This document shows positions 63,704-64,000 of a stretch of DNA of 64,000 nt, in pieces; position 1 is the stretch's first letter; every line of letters begins with the position of its first letter. The notes under the pieces were generated by a model. It saw nothing but the letters and a program-made list of their open reading frames with translations, had not been told where the DNA came from and searched no databases. The position numbers and the translations under genes were made by a program. Source of the DNA: an uncultured Acetatifactor sp. (lineage in GTDB: Bacteria > Bacillota > Clostridia > Lachnospirales > Lachnospiraceae). The stretch covers positions 20,023 through 84,022 of the forward strand of contig CANPYT010000003.1 in NCBI GenBank assembly GCA_947588705.1, written 5' to 3'.

Positions 63704-64000
63704 TTATTGCCAGATCCCGATGACCCCCACTGTCATGTCATCCCGAATCCGCCCGCCGCTCCTGCAAATGGCAAGCCGCAGAAACTTTTCCGCGAACTCC
63801 CCCGGGTTCTGGCTCTCAATGACAGCCAATGCCCGTTCAATACCATCCTCAAAATCCTCCGCGCCAAAGGCATCCACCACGCCGTCCGTCATCATGACAA
63901 GAAGATCCCCGTCCTGCAGCTGCCTTTGAATGGCCTGCGCTTCCACCTTCTGAAAAACGCCCAGGGGGAGATTCCCCGCAGCCAGTGTTTCCACTGTTTT
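63704..64000 (-). CDS. spoIIE: Stage II sporulation protein E, C-terminal part (runs off the window)
   Basis: The last 98 or so codons of a PP2C-type serine phosphatase. Recognisable are LPLGVFQKVEAQAIQRQLQDGDLLVMMTDGVVDAFGAED, with the metal-binding TDG, and the final metal-binding DDMTVGVIGIW. The layout fits the phosphatase domain of SpoIIE, which dephosphorylates SpoIIAA to activate sigma-F in the forespore. The ORF stays open to the window end, so the N-terminal membrane and central domains lie beyond it. A different SpoIIE-family phosphatase cannot be fully excluded. Confidence 0.82.
   Translation of the reverse strand, partial: KTVETLAAGNLPLGVFQKVEAQAIQRQLQDGDLLVMMTDGVVDAFGAEDFEDGIERALAVIESQNPGEFAEKFLRLAICRSGGRIRDDMTVGVIGIWQ

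Overview
The window reads as a chromosomal segment of a motile, spore-forming member of the Clostridia, most likely family Lachnospiraceae. The evidence is a very large Firmicutes-type flagellin with a SigD-like promoter, a SpoIIE C-terminus, the WhiA/RapZ/HprK block, a T-box leader, an archaeal-type ProS, GldA/GldFG/DUF4340 genes, LytTR/GHKL signalling genes and a Leloir galT of Firmicutes type. No tRNA, rRNA, CRISPR array, prophage or intact transposase was seen. The species assignment is inference; no database search was possible.

Layout. 0-4 kb: flagellin hag and flagellar-operon gene yvyF, with a divergent XRE regulator. 4.4-7 kb: an unknown protein, class II fructose-bisphosphate aldolase and a lipid kinase. 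7-12.2 kb: hprK-glcK-murB-rapZ-whiA-crh-like gene, a carbon-control and cell-envelope operon whose last gene has Glu where HPr has its catalytic His. 12.2-16.4 kb: ftsH-uvrC. 16.8-21.2 kb (+ strand): DUF1846 protein, pyrG and a translationally coupled anion permease. 21.2-23.1 kb: trmB-trxA-yitT. 23.2-30.4 kb: a D,D-carboxypeptidase, an exonuclease/esterase pair, T-box-controlled proS, and a LytTR response regulator with a truncated GHKL kinase. 30.5-32.5 kb (+): membrane-anchored MerR, YbjQ and CPBP protease. Then mecA, an rdgB fragment, a heparinase-like protein and niaR.

36.4-44.9 kb holds a complete polyamine operon: speD-speA-speE-CASDH-(membrane protein)-nspC-aguA-aguB. It can take arginine to putrescine via agmatine. 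It encodes two independent routes from putrescine to spermidine (decarboxylated SAM, and carboxyspermidine). A structured leader precedes speD.

45-54 kb: an unknown protein ending inside a repeat element, an Rrf2 regulator with Fe-S-type cysteines, a GldA/GldFG/DUF4340 ABC system, and an Hpt - FapA-like - HD-GYP signalling operon. The FapA-like protein carries about nine or ten tandem 26-residue repeats. 54-60 kb: lrp-aminotransferase-trmL, an AIR-synthase-like protein, VanW, and two small conserved-looking membrane proteins. 60-64 kb: galK-galT behind a long leader, then the 3' end of spoIIE.

Scattered through the window are three copies of a 108-162 bp MITE-like element with 13-bp terminal inverted repeats (TAACAGTTCAGCC). 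Two of them supply the stop codon and last codons of neighbouring reading frames, and their internal hairpin arms covary. A second short repeat family occurs as three tandem 50-bp copies between the proS T-box terminator and its ribosome binding site, with a dispersed relative between galK and galT. The strongest candidates for something not yet described are the FapA repeat protein with its phosphorelay, the Glu-15 HPr/Crh-like protein, the dual-route polyamine operon with its unknown membrane protein and leader, and the MITE-like family.
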